Source: Caldanaerobacter subterraneus
Lineage (GTDB): Bacteria; Bacillota; Thermoanaerobacteria; Thermoanaerobacterales; Thermoanaerobacteraceae
Assembly: GCF_004345675.1 (NCBI RefSeq)
Contig: NZ_SLWU01000014.1
Location: 1 to 64,000 of the forward strand
DNA: 64,000 nucleotides
Reading direction: 5' to 3'
Position numbers and translations under genes: made by a program. The notes beneath the pieces are model-generated. The model was given only the letters and a program-made list of their open reading frames with translations. It was not told the DNA's origin and searched no databases. Shown in pieces: positions 1 to 7,717 of the stretch (the first letter of the stretch is position 1; each line of letters starts with the position of its first letter).

Positions 1-10
1 TTGTATTATC

Positions 11-35
11 ATTTTTGATATATTGTATCAAAAAT
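11..35. repeat. Perfect inverted repeat at window start
   Basis: Two 10-bp arms (ATTTTTGATA and TATCAAAAAT) are separated by 5 bases. There is no T-run typical of a terminator, so it may be an operator or the end of a gene lying before the window. Function unknown. Confidence 0.4.
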
Positions 36-63
36 ATATCACTATGTCAAAAGAGTAAAATTA

Positions 64-105
64 AAGGGGCTACCCACTTATCTTTTTGGACAGCCCCTTT
101 TTTTT
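64..105 (+). terminator. Rho-independent terminator
   Basis: An AGGGGCT/AGCCCCT stem is followed by eight T's. It probably ends a plus-strand gene that lies before the window. Confidence 0.65.
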
Positions 106-430
106 GCTTTTGGGGGCTGTAGCTTAAATTCCGTCAAAGCTTAAAATAACGTGGGCGTTGGGGTGGTGAGCATCGACTTACGCTCCGGCTGAGAATGAAG
201 GACGAGGAGTGCGAACTACGACGAAGACTCCCAACAGAAGAGGAATATTTAAAAGGGTGATATAATAAAATTGAAAAAGGAAATGGTGAAAGAATGGATA
301 ATTGAGAAAAATTGCAACATTGGTAATATGTTTTTTATTGCAAGACGAAGGTTTTCTTGCAACAAAGGCAAAAAAATTTTTAAAGAGGAATTACAATATC
401 TGTTGCACGCCTTATACCTCTTGTAGTTGT
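106..430. other. Gene-free stretch with a GC-rich segment
   Basis: No convincing coding frame. Positions 150-235 are clearly richer in G and C than the surroundings and contain GTTGGG near 157 and CCCAAC near 230, which could pair to close a structured segment. It does not match the repeat element found elsewhere in this window. A TATAAT-like box near 260 could belong to the mntH promoter. Possible small RNA or intergenic repeat; not recognised. Confidence 0.3.
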
Positions 431-468
431 AAAGAGCGCAGATTAATTATTTAAAAAGAGGTGAACAA

Positions 469-1731
469 ATGTTTAAAGATATAAAGAATTTGTTTAAAGG
501 TAAACACCCTCCTAAGTTTATGGCTTTAGATTTTATTAGATACATAGGTCCAGGGTTATTAGTTACTGTTGGCTTTATTGACCCGGGGAATTGGGCTTCT
601 AACGTTGCTGCAGGGTCTTCATATGGTTACAAGCTTTTATGGATGGTGACTTTATCTACTGTTATGCTTATTATACTCCAGCACAACGCTGCGCATTTGG
701 GTATAGTTACAGGTTATTGCATGTCTGAAGCTGCAAGTAAATTTTTGCAACCTTCTGTGTCCAAATTTGTGCTTATTTCAGCAGTTTTAGCTTCTATACT
801 TACGGCGATGGCGGAAATTTTAGGAGCTGCAATAGCTCTTCAAATGCTTTTTAAAATTCCTATAAAGATAGGAAGTTTGATTACTGTTGTTTTTGTGTCA
901 TGGATGCTTTATACAAATTCCTACAAAAAGTTGGAAAAATGGATTATAGGTTTTGTATCACTTATCGGTATTTCTTTTATATTTGAGCTTTCATTAGTTG
1001 ATGTAAAGTGGACAGAAGCAGCTACAAGCTGGGTGAAACCAGAATTTCCGCTTGGTTCAATGCCTATAATCATGAGTGTGCTTGGTGCTGTTGTTATGCC
1101 CCACAATTTGTTTTTACATTCAGAGATAATCCAGAGCAGGCAGTGGAATTTAGAAGATGAAGAAATAATTGTAAAGCAGCTTAATTATGAGTATTTTGAT
1201 ACTATTTTTTCCATGGTAATAGGTTGGGCGATAAACAGTGCTATGATTATTGTTGCTGCATCAGCCTTTTTTGCTAATCGCATAAATGTCATAGAATTAG
1301 ACCAGGCACAGCAGATGTTAAAACCTCTTTTAGGAAATGCATCAGCAGTTGTTTTTGCTTTGGCTCTTCTTTTTGCAGGAATTTCTTCATCTATAACAGC
1401 AGGAATGGCAGGTGGAAGTGTTTTTGCAGGGATATATAAAGAGCCTTATGATATAAATGATATTCATACAAAAGTTGGCGTAGGAATTACATATATTTTT
1501 GCAGTGCTAATAATATTCTTTGTAAAAAGCCCCTTCCAAGGACTGGTTTATTCGCAGATGTTTTTAAGTGTACAGCTTCCAATTACGATCTTTTTGCTCA
1601 TTTATTTGACTTCTTCAAAGAAGATAATGGGAAAGTTTGCAAATACATTGCTTTATAAGATATTGTTATGGACTATAGGAATTATAGTGACAATTTTAAA
1701 TGTTATGCTTCTTATAAGTTTTGTGGTGTGA
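469..1731 (+). CDS. mntH: NRAMP family Mn2+/Fe2+ transporter (MntH-like)
   Basis: Predicted proton-coupled divalent metal importer of the inner membrane. The 420-residue protein is hydrophobic throughout and has the two family hallmarks: the DPGN metal-binding motif in the first membrane segment (residues 38-41) and an MPHNL motif in segment 6 (near residue 209). Length is normal for bacterial MntH. The ATG start has an AAGAGGTG ribosome site 6 bases upstream. It is monocistronic with no neighbours of related function, and no MntR or Fur box is obvious upstream, so regulation is unclear. Family call is firm; metal preference is inferred. Confidence 0.93.
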   Translation: MFKDIKNLFKGKHPPKFMALDFIRYIGPGLLVTVGFIDPGNWASNVAAGSSYGYKLLWMVTLSTVMLIILQHNAAHLGIVTGYCMSEAASKFLQPSVSKFVLISAVLASILTAMAEILGAAIALQMLFKIPIKIGSLITVVFVSWMLYTNSYKKLEKWIIGFVSLIGISFIFELSLVDVKWTEAATSWVKPEFPLGSMPIIMSVLGAVVMPHNLFLHSEIIQSRQWNLEDEEIIVKQLNYEYFDTIFSMVIGWAINSAMIIVAASAFFANRINVIELDQAQQMLKPLLGNASAVVFALALLFAGISSSITAGMAGGSVFAGIYKEPYDINDIHTKVGVGITYIFAVLIIFFVKSPFQGLVYSQMFLSVQLPITIFLLIYLTSSKKIMGKFANTLLYKILLWTIGIIVTILNVMLLISFVV

Positions 1732-1783
1732 TTGATACTTTTTAAGTTGTAAAGGTATAAATATCTTTGTTTAAGAGAGTTAG

Positions 1784-1957
1784 TTGAAGGGAAAGCTAAA
1801 AAAATCATTTATAAAAGAATACAATAGTGAGATAAACAGCAAATTGCTCGATATATTAGAAAAAACTAATGAAAGAGCCGAAAAATACCCCATATCATTA
1901 GAAGGAATAACTGAAGAAGTAAAGTATATTAGAAGGAAAAGATATGAAAAAAATTAG
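1784..1957 (+). CDS. Small antitoxin-like protein (57 aa)
   Basis: A TTG-initiated 57-residue frame, charged and helical, ending in a basic KYIRRKRYEKN tail. It overlaps the start of a degenerate PIN-domain reading frame, the usual layout of a type II antitoxin upstream of its toxin. There is no good ribosome site. Likely the remnant antitoxin of a dead toxin-antitoxin pair; could be non-functional. Confidence 0.4.
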   Translation: MKGKLKKSFIKEYNSEINSKLLDILEKTNERAEKYPISLEGITEEVKYIRRKRYEKN

Positions 1958-2130
1958 TTGTTGATACAAATATTTTTATTAGTGCTTTTTTTGGGAAGTA
2001 TCCTGTTATTTCTTTTCGGTGTAAGCTTCTCAATTTTATTACTGGTACTTTGACTACCTACATAACTCATAATAAAAATACCTACTGCTACTTTAGTTCA
2101 CTTGACTTTTTTGTTGTACTAAATGTATAA
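1944..2130 (+). pseudogene. Degenerate PIN-domain toxin fragment
   Basis: After ATG 1944 an A7 run puts the start out of frame with a stretch reading LVVDTNIFISAFFGKYP, the typical N-terminus of PIN-domain RNases (first conserved Asp in VVDTN). Similarity ends about 20 residues in and the frame closes at 2130. The rest of the toxin, with its other acidic residues, is absent. Seen: the motif and the frameshift. Inferred: a decayed VapC-type toxin. Confidence 0.5.
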
Positions 2131-2184
2131 TTTTATATGTCGGCTTAAAAAGTGTTAAAATAGTGGTATACCCCTGTATGGTAT
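2102..2184 (+). promoter_or_regulatory. Promoter and dyad upstream of bpsA
   Basis: TTGACT (2102) and TATAAT (2126) are 18 bases apart. Downstream lies ATACC-N7-GGTAT (2168-2184), overlapping a GGTATACC palindrome (2165-2172). ATACC/GGTAT half-sites resemble CsoR/CstR-type operators, but this is only a resemblance. Confidence 0.4.
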
Positions 2185-2232
2185 TTTGAAGGTGTAAAAG
2201 CTTGTAAAAATACTATTATAGGGGGTGAGAAA

Positions 2233-3309
2233 ATGAAGAATCTACAAGACATAGCACAACAAATATACCAAAAAACAGGGGTCGTGACATCAACAAAAGA
2301 TGTGGAGAAGATTTTATCTGCTTCTGCAGCTACTTCACATTTTTGGGAGATTATTACTTTATCTCAAAGGCCTTTCCCTGTAGTTGCAGAAGTGATTGAG
2401 TTGTTGCGCCAGGAAGGGCTAGTAGAAGTTGACCAAAATAGAGAAATAAAGTTTAATTCCAAAGGGATGGAGTATTTAAAGAGCCTAAACATAGCGCCTA
2501 AGAAAGTATATACTTGCCCTCACTGTGAAGGAAGGGGAATAAATCTTTCTCAATTAGAATATTTAGTGAGAAGATTTGATGAAATTACAGTGGATCGTCC
2601 AAAAGCTATTAGCAATTATGACCAGGGGTTTGTCACTACTCAAACAGTAATAAGCAGAATAGCTCTGATGGCTGAAAGGGGAGATTTAGAAGGGAAAAAA
2701 CTATTTGTTTTAGGTGATGATGACCTTGTCAGCATTGCAGCAGGGCTTTCTGGCATGCCAAAAGAAATTGTGGTTTTGGAGATAGATGATAGGTTAGTAA
2801 ATTATATTAATGACACTGCTAAGAAGTATAATCTACCTATAGAAGCAATGAAATATGACTTTAGAGATAAATTGCCAGAAAAGTATTTGGGATATTTTGA
2901 TACCTTCATCACTGACCCACCAGAGACTGTAGAAGCTTTAGAACTTTCTGTAGGGAGAGGAATTTCTACTCTCAGAAAAGAAGGATGTGCGGGATATTTT
3001 GGTGTGACTTTGATAGAAGCATCTTTAGAAAAGTGGAATATATTCCAACAAATTTTAACTAGTAAGTTTAAAGTAGCTATCACTGACATAATCTATGACT
3101 TTAATCATTATGTCAACTGGGATTATCTTTTAAAAACTGTTGGCAAGCCATATGATTTTATACAAGTAGAGCCAAAGCTCAATTGGTATAGGTCTTCTAT
3201 GTACCGCATAGAAACTTTGAAGGATTCAAAAGGAATTGAAAATGAATATAAGCCTTGTGAACTATATGTAGATGAAGAGGCAATAATTTATAAAGGAGAA
3301 GACAAATAG
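2233..3309 (+). CDS. bpsA: N4-bis(aminopropyl)spermidine synthase (BpsA family)
   Basis: Predicted cytosolic aminopropyltransferase that adds aminopropyl groups from decarboxylated S-adenosylmethionine to spermidine, making branched polyamines that stabilise nucleic acids at high temperature. The 358-residue protein has an N-terminal winged-helix-like region (about 1-90), a CPHCEGRG cysteine pair (near 95-102), a Rossmann-type core with GDDDLVSIA (near 161) and the DPPET active-site motif (near 228). Length and motifs fit the DUF43/BpsA family of Thermococcus and Thermus. GGGGTGAG precedes the ATG. Monocistronic, with its own terminator. Confidence 0.85.
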   Translation: MKNLQDIAQQIYQKTGVVTSTKDVEKILSASAATSHFWEIITLSQRPFPVVAEVIELLRQEGLVEVDQNREIKFNSKGMEYLKSLNIAPKKVYTCPHCEGRGINLSQLEYLVRRFDEITVDRPKAISNYDQGFVTTQTVISRIALMAERGDLEGKKLFVLGDDDLVSIAAGLSGMPKEIVVLEIDDRLVNYINDTAKKYNLPIEAMKYDFRDKLPEKYLGYFDTFITDPPETVEALELSVGRGISTLRKEGCAGYFGVTLIEASLEKWNIFQQILTSKFKVAITDIIYDFNHYVNWDYLLKTVGKPYDFIQVEPKLNWYRSSMYRIETLKDSKGIENEYKPCELYVDEEAIIYKGEDK

Positions 3310-3341
3310 GCTTCCGCTAACTGTGGAAGCCTATTTTTAGT
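3308..3341 (+). terminator. Terminator of bpsA
   Basis: Stem TAGGCTTCC / GGAAGCCTA starting at the stop codon, followed by a short T-rich tail. Confidence 0.75.
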
Positions 3342-3419
3342 AAAAGTGCACAAGCACAATAAAAGTGATGAAATCATATATAAAAATGGGCACATAAATT
3401 TTTGGAAAAGGTGATATAG

Positions 3420-3551
3420 ATGGAAAAGAAAAAAGAGGGGTTTAATGCATATTTATTTGTAATAATTTTCTCTTTAATTCTTTACTTTGCTTTAGGATAC
3501 GCGCGAACTGAAGAGCCAGCAATAATAATTTTCCCATTGCCTATAAGATAA
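3420..3551 (+). CDS. Small single-pass membrane protein (43 aa)
   Basis: ATG-initiated frame preceded by GGTGATATAG. The first residues are lysine-rich (MEKKKEGF), followed by one hydrophobic segment (about residues 10-28) and a short tail with a hydrophobic end (IIIFPLPIR). It lies 22 bases before the next gene and is probably co-transcribed with it. No family recognised; it could be a small accessory membrane protein. Confidence 0.5.
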   Translation: MEKKKEGFNAYLFVIIFSLILYFALGYARTEEPAIIIFPLPIR

Positions 3552-3573
3552 TATAGAGTCAGGAGGAGAAGAA

Positions 3574-3963
3574 ATGTTTTCATCTGATAATTTTGAATCT
3601 CAATTAAAAGATTTATTATTAAAATTAGGATTGAAAGAAAATAATGGAAGTGATAGTGAAAATTCTGGTGGTGGAAGTGACAATGGGAATGAAGGAGAAA
3701 AAGGCCCTTCAGGAGGGGATAAAAAGAAAAAAGGGGTATTAACTCCCTCCCAAATAATGGTTATTTTAGCTATACTTAGCGGAGCGTTAGAGCCTATTTC
3801 AATAATAGTGGATAGAAATCAAAATGTACAGGTGGTTTTGTCTGGTACTTTGCGAGAGATAATATCTGTTCCAGAGGTAGTACCTATTCCACCGGAAAAG
3901 GATCCACCGCAGGAGGACAATTTTTTAGATAATGCAATAAAGGCATTACTTTCAAAAGAATAG
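3574..3963 (+). CDS. Hypothetical protein with Gly/Ser/Asn-rich linker
   Basis: 129 residues: an amphipathic N-terminal segment (1-22), a low-complexity G/S/N/E/D linker (about 23-48), a lysine cluster, a hydrophobic stretch with VILAILSGALEPISIIV (about 62-82) and a proline/acidic tail. AGGAGG sits 7 bases before the ATG. It follows a small membrane protein and converges with the methyltransferase on the other strand, ending 3 bases from that gene's stop. Family not recognised. Codon use resembles the neighbours, so it looks like a real gene. Confidence 0.6.
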   Translation: MFSSDNFESQLKDLLLKLGLKENNGSDSENSGGGSDNGNEGEKGPSGGDKKKKGVLTPSQIMVILAILSGALEPISIIVDRNQNVQVVLSGTLREIISVPEVVPIPPEKDPPQEDNFLDNAIKALLSKE

Positions 3964-3966
3964 TTT

Positions 3967-4596
3967 TTATTTTTTTGCACTTATAACTACAAAAGAACCC
4001 TTCCCAAAGCCGTATTTTACAGGCTCTTTTTCTTTTATTTCATCAAGTTTTTTGAATATAGTTTGAGAGAAATTAAAGTCTCTAAAACCCGCTTCATAGA
4101 GTAGTTCTACTATTTCACTTGTAGTAAAAAATGTTGCTTCTTTGTAAAACAAACTTTTTTCTTTATTTGCTTGATATATCTTCCCAATTGTGCTATCTCT
4201 GTCCACAAAACCTATTAAGATTGTGCCATTGTTTTTAAGTACTCTAAAGCACTCTTTTAAAGCTTTAGGTGCGTCATCTACAAAACATATTGTAGTCACC
4301 ATCAAAACAAGGTCAAAAGAATTGTCTTCAAAGGGAAGATTTTCTGCTACTCCTTCTACTACATTAAGTCCCCGCTCTATTGCTATTTTTCTCATTTGAT
4401 AAGAAGGTTCTACTCCGTTTTTTATACCAAGAGGTACTGCAAATCTTCCTGTTCCGATTCCTACTTCTAAACCCTTTTCAAATTTTGGCATGAGAAGTTT
4501 TACTGCGTCTAATTCCGACTGATAAGCATATTCATTTTCTATAAACCATTCTTCATACCTGTCAAAGTGCTTTTCAAAAGGGGATATCTTAGGCAT
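3967..4596 (-). CDS. Class I SAM-dependent methyltransferase
   Basis: 209-residue methyltransferase of the Methyltransf_11/UbiE-like type. The glycine-rich SAM-binding motif I is GLEVGIGTGRFAVPLG (near residues 43-58), followed by an acidic motif and the motif IV region NSFDLVLMVTTICFVDD (near 98). The N-terminal SPFEKHFDRYEEWF is typical of small-molecule methyltransferases of this group. Substrate cannot be told from sequence or context; it stands alone on the minus strand. Confidence 0.8.
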   Translation of the reverse strand: MPKISPFEKHFDRYEEWFIENEYAYQSELDAVKLLMPKFEKGLEVGIGTGRFAVPLGIKNGVEPSYQMRKIAIERGLNVVEGVAENLPFEDNSFDLVLMVTTICFVDDAPKALKECFRVLKNNGTILIGFVDRDSTIGKIYQANKEKSLFYKEATFFTTSEIVELLYEAGFRDFNFSQTIFKKLDEIKEKEPVKYGFGKGSFVVISAKK

Positions 4597-4644
4597 AATT
4601 TTCCTTCCTTTCTAAGATTTTTATATTTTTAAAGGTCAAACACA

Positions 4645-4905
4645 CTACTTAAGTCTATCAAAAGGTGATATAATTTCAACAATTAAATCAGGTGCTCCCT
4701 TACATCCTTCATCATCAAGTTTTGATTTATCGCATACAACTACAATATCAGGTTCCACCACTGTTTTTATTTCCTTGTCATTTTTTTATTTCCAGTTGGA
4801 AATCTTACAGCAAAAGGAGCGACATATACTCTCTATTTTTTCATTTCCAGACCATTTTATGTAGTCTTCATAAGTATAAACTTTGTTTTCTTTTGGCAAA
4901 GGCAT
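4645..4905 (-). pseudogene. Uma2-family (DUF820) nuclease relic
   Basis: The start MPLPKENKVYTYEDYIKW matches the N-terminus of Uma2 restriction-nuclease-fold proteins. After about 20 residues the frame breaks; downstream, in another frame, VEPDIVVVCDKSKLDDEGCKGAPDLIVEI matches the family's catalytic core region. Middle and C-terminal parts are missing. A good ribosome site (AAGGAGG) remains upstream of the start. Clearly a decayed gene. Confidence 0.75.
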
Positions 4906-5010
4906 CGCCAAAACCTCCTTTTGTACTATTATACAATATATTCTCACTAAAATTTTGATAAAGTAGCAATTTTCTGAGCAAATAAAAAGGATTTTTTGCA
5001 TAAAATATTA

Positions 5011-5065
5011 TTGACATAAGTTCAAAATGGTGATATTATATAACTAGGTAATGGTCATATGACCA
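5011..5065 (+). promoter_or_regulatory. Promoter and operator of the DUF5320 gene
   Basis: TTGACA (5011) and TATTAT (5034) have a 17-base spacer. Just downstream of the expected start site is a perfect 14-bp palindrome, TGGTCATATGACCA (5052-5065), well placed for a repressor. Confidence 0.65.
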
Positions 5066-5085
5066 ATATAAAAGGAGGGATTAAA

Positions 5086-5451
5086 ATGCCAAGAGGAGAT
5101 GGAACTGGTCCTCTCGGATTAGGTCCAAGAACAGGGAGAGGATTAGGGTATTGTGCAGGATATAATGTACCTGGTTATTTAAACCCTATTGGAGCATATT
5201 GGGGTTGGTGGGGAAGAGGTCCAGGCTGGGGAAGAGGAAGAGGATTTAGATGGATGTACTACTTGACAGGACTTCCTGGCTGGGCAAGAGGATGGTATGG
5301 TTATGTTCCCCCATATCCTGCATACAATCCTTACAATGTAAATGAAAAAGACATTCTAAGCGTAGAAGCAAAGTATTTAGAGGACCAACTCAAATATATA
5401 AGAGAGAGATTGGACCAACTAGAGAGGAAAGAAGATAAAAAAGAGGATTAA
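5086..5451 (+). CDS. DUF5320 protein (Gly/Trp/Tyr-rich)
   Basis: 121 residues from the ATG that follows AGGAGG; an upstream in-frame codon is less likely. The start MPRGDGTGPLGLGPRTGRGLGYCAG is diagnostic of DUF5320. A glycine, tryptophan and tyrosine-rich middle leads to a charged coiled-coil-like tail (about 88-121, EAKYLEDQLKYIRERLDQLERK). Genes of this family commonly sit next to NifX-like and MinD-like genes in anaerobes, as here. Biochemical role unknown. Confidence 0.75.
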   Translation: MPRGDGTGPLGLGPRTGRGLGYCAGYNVPGYLNPIGAYWGWWGRGPGWGRGRGFRWMYYLTGLPGWARGWYGYVPPYPAYNPYNVNEKDILSVEAKYLEDQLKYIRERLDQLERKEDKKED

Positions 5452-5463
5452 CGGTTTAAAGGT

Positions 5464-5495
5464 GCAGTCACATAAATGTGGCTGCTTATTTTTTT
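5464..5495 (+). terminator. Terminator of the DUF5320 gene
   Basis: Stem GCAGTCACAT / ATGTGGCTGC followed by a T-rich run. It separates this gene from the NifX/MinD operon. Confidence 0.75.
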
Positions 5496-5543
5496 AGCTA
5501 TGATTTACTTTAATTTGTAACACACACTTGTTTAATAATTTTA

Positions 5544-5598
5544 TTGACATATGCCAAAAATAATAATATATTAGTAAGTGTAAATTAACATATGTCAA
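5544..5598 (+). promoter_or_regulatory. Promoter with double ACATAT operator (NifX/MinD operon)
   Basis: TTGACA (5544) and TATATT (5567), 17-base spacer. The -35 box lies inside TTGACATATGCCAA (5544-5557). A second copy, TTAACATATGTCAA (5585-5598), lies downstream of the start site. The same arrangement occurs at the Fur-family gene at 39529. Confidence 0.65.
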
Positions 5599-5620
5599 TA
5601 ATGGATGGAGGAGATGGAAC

Positions 5621-5986
5621 ATGAAAGTAGCTGTATCTTCACAAGGTAAAACTTTAGAATCCCATGTAGATACCAGATTTGGGAGAGCACAGTTTTTTAT
5701 CATAGTGGATACTGAAACCATGGATTACAAAGTAGTTGACAATTTGGCAGTGGCGCAAAGTAGTGGTGCTGGAACTAGGGCTGCACAAACTCTTTTGGAT
5801 GAGGGTATTGAGGCTTTAATTTCAAGCAATGTAGGACCTAATGCTATGGAGGTATTTAAAGCAGCAGAAATTCCTGTATATAAAGCGGTAGACAAAGATG
5901 TAAAGACAAATATAGAACTGCTTAAAAAAGGTGAGTTAGAAAAAATAACAGAAGCTACAAATCACGGACACCATCATCACTGGTAA
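5621..5986 (+). CDS. NifX-like (dinitrogenase FeMo-cofactor biosynthesis) protein, His-rich tail
   Basis: 121-residue protein of the NifX/NifB-C family. It starts MKVAVSSQGKTLESHVDTRFGRAQFF, has the family's FGRA segment and the late ISSNVGPNA segment, and ends in HGHHHHW, a likely metal-binding tail. Known relatives bind metal-sulfur clusters; the Desulfovibrio orange protein (ORP) is one. First gene of the operon, 13 bases before the MinD-type gene. There are no nitrogenase genes in the window, so a role in nitrogen fixation should not be assumed. Confidence 0.8.
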   Translation: MKVAVSSQGKTLESHVDTRFGRAQFFIIVDTETMDYKVVDNLAVAQSSGAGTRAAQTLLDEGIEALISSNVGPNAMEVFKAAEIPVYKAVDKDVKTNIELLKKGELEKITEATNHGHHHHW

Positions 5987-5999
5987 AGGAGCAGTAGAA

Positions 6000-6848
6000 A
6001 TGGAAAGAATTAAGATTTCAGTTTTAAGCGGGAAAGGTGGAACAGGAAAGACTACTGTCTCTGTAAATCTCGCTAAGACTTTAAAGGAAAGTTTCTATGT
6101 TGACTGTGATGTAGAAGAACCAAATGGGTATCTATTTTTAAACCCTGAAATCGAATATGAAAAAGATGTAAATGTGTTGATTCCGGAAATAGATTACGAC
6201 AAATGCACTTTGTGTGGTGAATGCGTGAAGGCGTGCCGCTTTGGCGCTTTGACTAAGTTAATTAAAAAGATACTGGTGTTTGACCATTTGTGCCATTCTT
6301 GCGGTGCCTGTTATGAAATCTGCCCTTACAATGCTATAAGAGAAGTCCCTAAAAAGATTGGAACGATAAGAAAAGGGAAAGTGGATACTCTGGATTTTAT
6401 AGATGGCAGGTTAAATTACGGAGAGGCGACAGGAGTTCCGATTTTAAGGGAGATAAACAAAATGATAAAGGATGTAGCCAAACCTGTAATAGTTGATAGT
6501 CCTCCCGGCACTTCCTGTTCTGTCATACATTCTATTGAGGGTAGCGATTTTTGTATATTAGTTACAGAGCCTACCCCATATGGCTTACATGACCTTGATT
6601 TAGCAGTCCAATTGGTAAAAGAGATGAATATACCTATGGGAATTGTGATAAACAAAGCCGGAGAAAGGGACGAATTAATAGAAGAGTATGCCCAAAAAGA
6701 GGGTATAAGAGTGCTTGCCAAAATTCCCTTTAAAAGGAAACTGGCGCAGGCTTATTCAACAGGAAAGTTGTTAATTGAAGTGGATGAAGAGATAAAAAGC
6801 ATTTTTGGAAGATTAGCAAGTGATGTATTGGGGTTGATAAAAAAATGA
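6000..6848 (+). CDS. MinD/Mrp-type ATPase with inserted ferredoxin domain (1)
   Basis: 282-residue P-loop ATPase of COG1149. The deviant Walker A motif is GKGGTGKTT (near residues 10-18). Inserted after the first strands are two [4Fe-4S] ferredoxin motifs, CTLCGECVKAC (near 66) and CHSCGACYEIC (near 98). The Walker B region is VIVDSPPGTSC. Such proteins are thought to couple ATP binding to cluster assembly or electron transfer. Its stop overlaps the start of the paralogous next gene by 4 bases, so the two probably form a heterodimer. Confidence 0.85.
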   Translation: MERIKISVLSGKGGTGKTTVSVNLAKTLKESFYVDCDVEEPNGYLFLNPEIEYEKDVNVLIPEIDYDKCTLCGECVKACRFGALTKLIKKILVFDHLCHSCGACYEICPYNAIREVPKKIGTIRKGKVDTLDFIDGRLNYGEATGVPILREINKMIKDVAKPVIVDSPPGTSCSVIHSIEGSDFCILVTEPTPYGLHDLDLAVQLVKEMNIPMGIVINKAGERDELIEEYAQKEGIRVLAKIPFKRKLAQAYSTGKLLIEVDEEIKSIFGRLASDVLGLIKK

Positions 6849-7717
6849 AACAGATTGCGATTTTAAGTGGCAAGGGTGGAACGGGTAAGACTACTGTTGC
6901 TGCAACTTTAAGCACAATTGTTAAAAACAAAATTATGGCAGATTGCGATGTAGAGGCTCCTAATTTGAATATAATTCTGCAGGGTGAAATAGTAGAAAAA
7001 TACGATTTTTACGGCAAAGAAACGGCTGTGATTGACAAAGACAAGTGCATAGAATGTGGGCTGTGTGAAGAGCTATGCCGCTTTAATGCGATTTCTAATT
7101 TTGAAGTAAATCCTTACTACTGTGAAGGCTGTGGCCTTTGCATGTATAAGTGCCCTGTTGAGGCTATTAAAATGGTAGAGGAAAAAACAGGTCATGTCAT
7201 ATATGCAAAGACAAAAGAAGGGGAAAAAGTAGTTTATGCAGAGCTTTTCCCCGGTGCTGATGGGTCAGGTAAACTGGTAACTGAAGTGAGAAAAAAGGCT
7301 AAAGAGGTGGCGGAAGAGGAGGAATATTTAATAATTGACGGTGCCCCTGGGATAGGGTGTCCTGTTCTTGCTTCTGCTACAGGGGTTGACCTTGTTTTAA
7401 TTGTGACTGAACCAACTTTATCGGGCTTTGCCGATATGAAAAGAGTGATGTCCGCAATTGAGACTTTTAAGGTACCTGTGACCGTCTGTATAAACAAATG
7501 GGATTTAAACAAAGAAGTGTCAGAGGAGATAGAAAATTATTGCGAACAAAATGGCATTCCTGTTGTTGGGAGAATAAATTTTGATGAAACTGTAGTAAAA
7601 GCCTTAAAGAATCTGAAGAGTTTAAAAGATTATCCTGAGAGCGTAGCTTACAGGCAGATTCTAGACATGTGGGAAAATATAAAGAGAATTTTAGAGGAAA
7701 GGGCGGTGACTCAATGA
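6845..7717 (+). CDS. MinD/Mrp-type ATPase with inserted ferredoxin domain (2)
   Basis: 290-residue paralogue of the preceding gene, overlapping it by 4 bases (ATGA) and overlapping the next NifX-like gene in the same way. Walker A GKGGTGKTT lies near residues 9-17; ferredoxin motifs are CIECGLCEELC (near 61) and CEGCGLCMYKC (near 90); the Walker B region is LIIDGAPGIGC. The tight double overlaps argue for translational coupling and a stoichiometric complex. In Desulfovibrio the equivalent pair belongs to the ORP cluster; function here is inferred from that. Confidence 0.85.
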   Translation: MKQIAILSGKGGTGKTTVAATLSTIVKNKIMADCDVEAPNLNIILQGEIVEKYDFYGKETAVIDKDKCIECGLCEELCRFNAISNFEVNPYYCEGCGLCMYKCPVEAIKMVEEKTGHVIYAKTKEGEKVVYAELFPGADGSGKLVTEVRKKAKEVAEEEEYLIIDGAPGIGCPVLASATGVDLVLIVTEPTLSGFADMKRVMSAIETFKVPVTVCINKWDLNKEVSEEIENYCEQNGIPVVGRINFDETVVKALKNLKSLKDYPESVAYRQILDMWENIKRILEERAVTQ

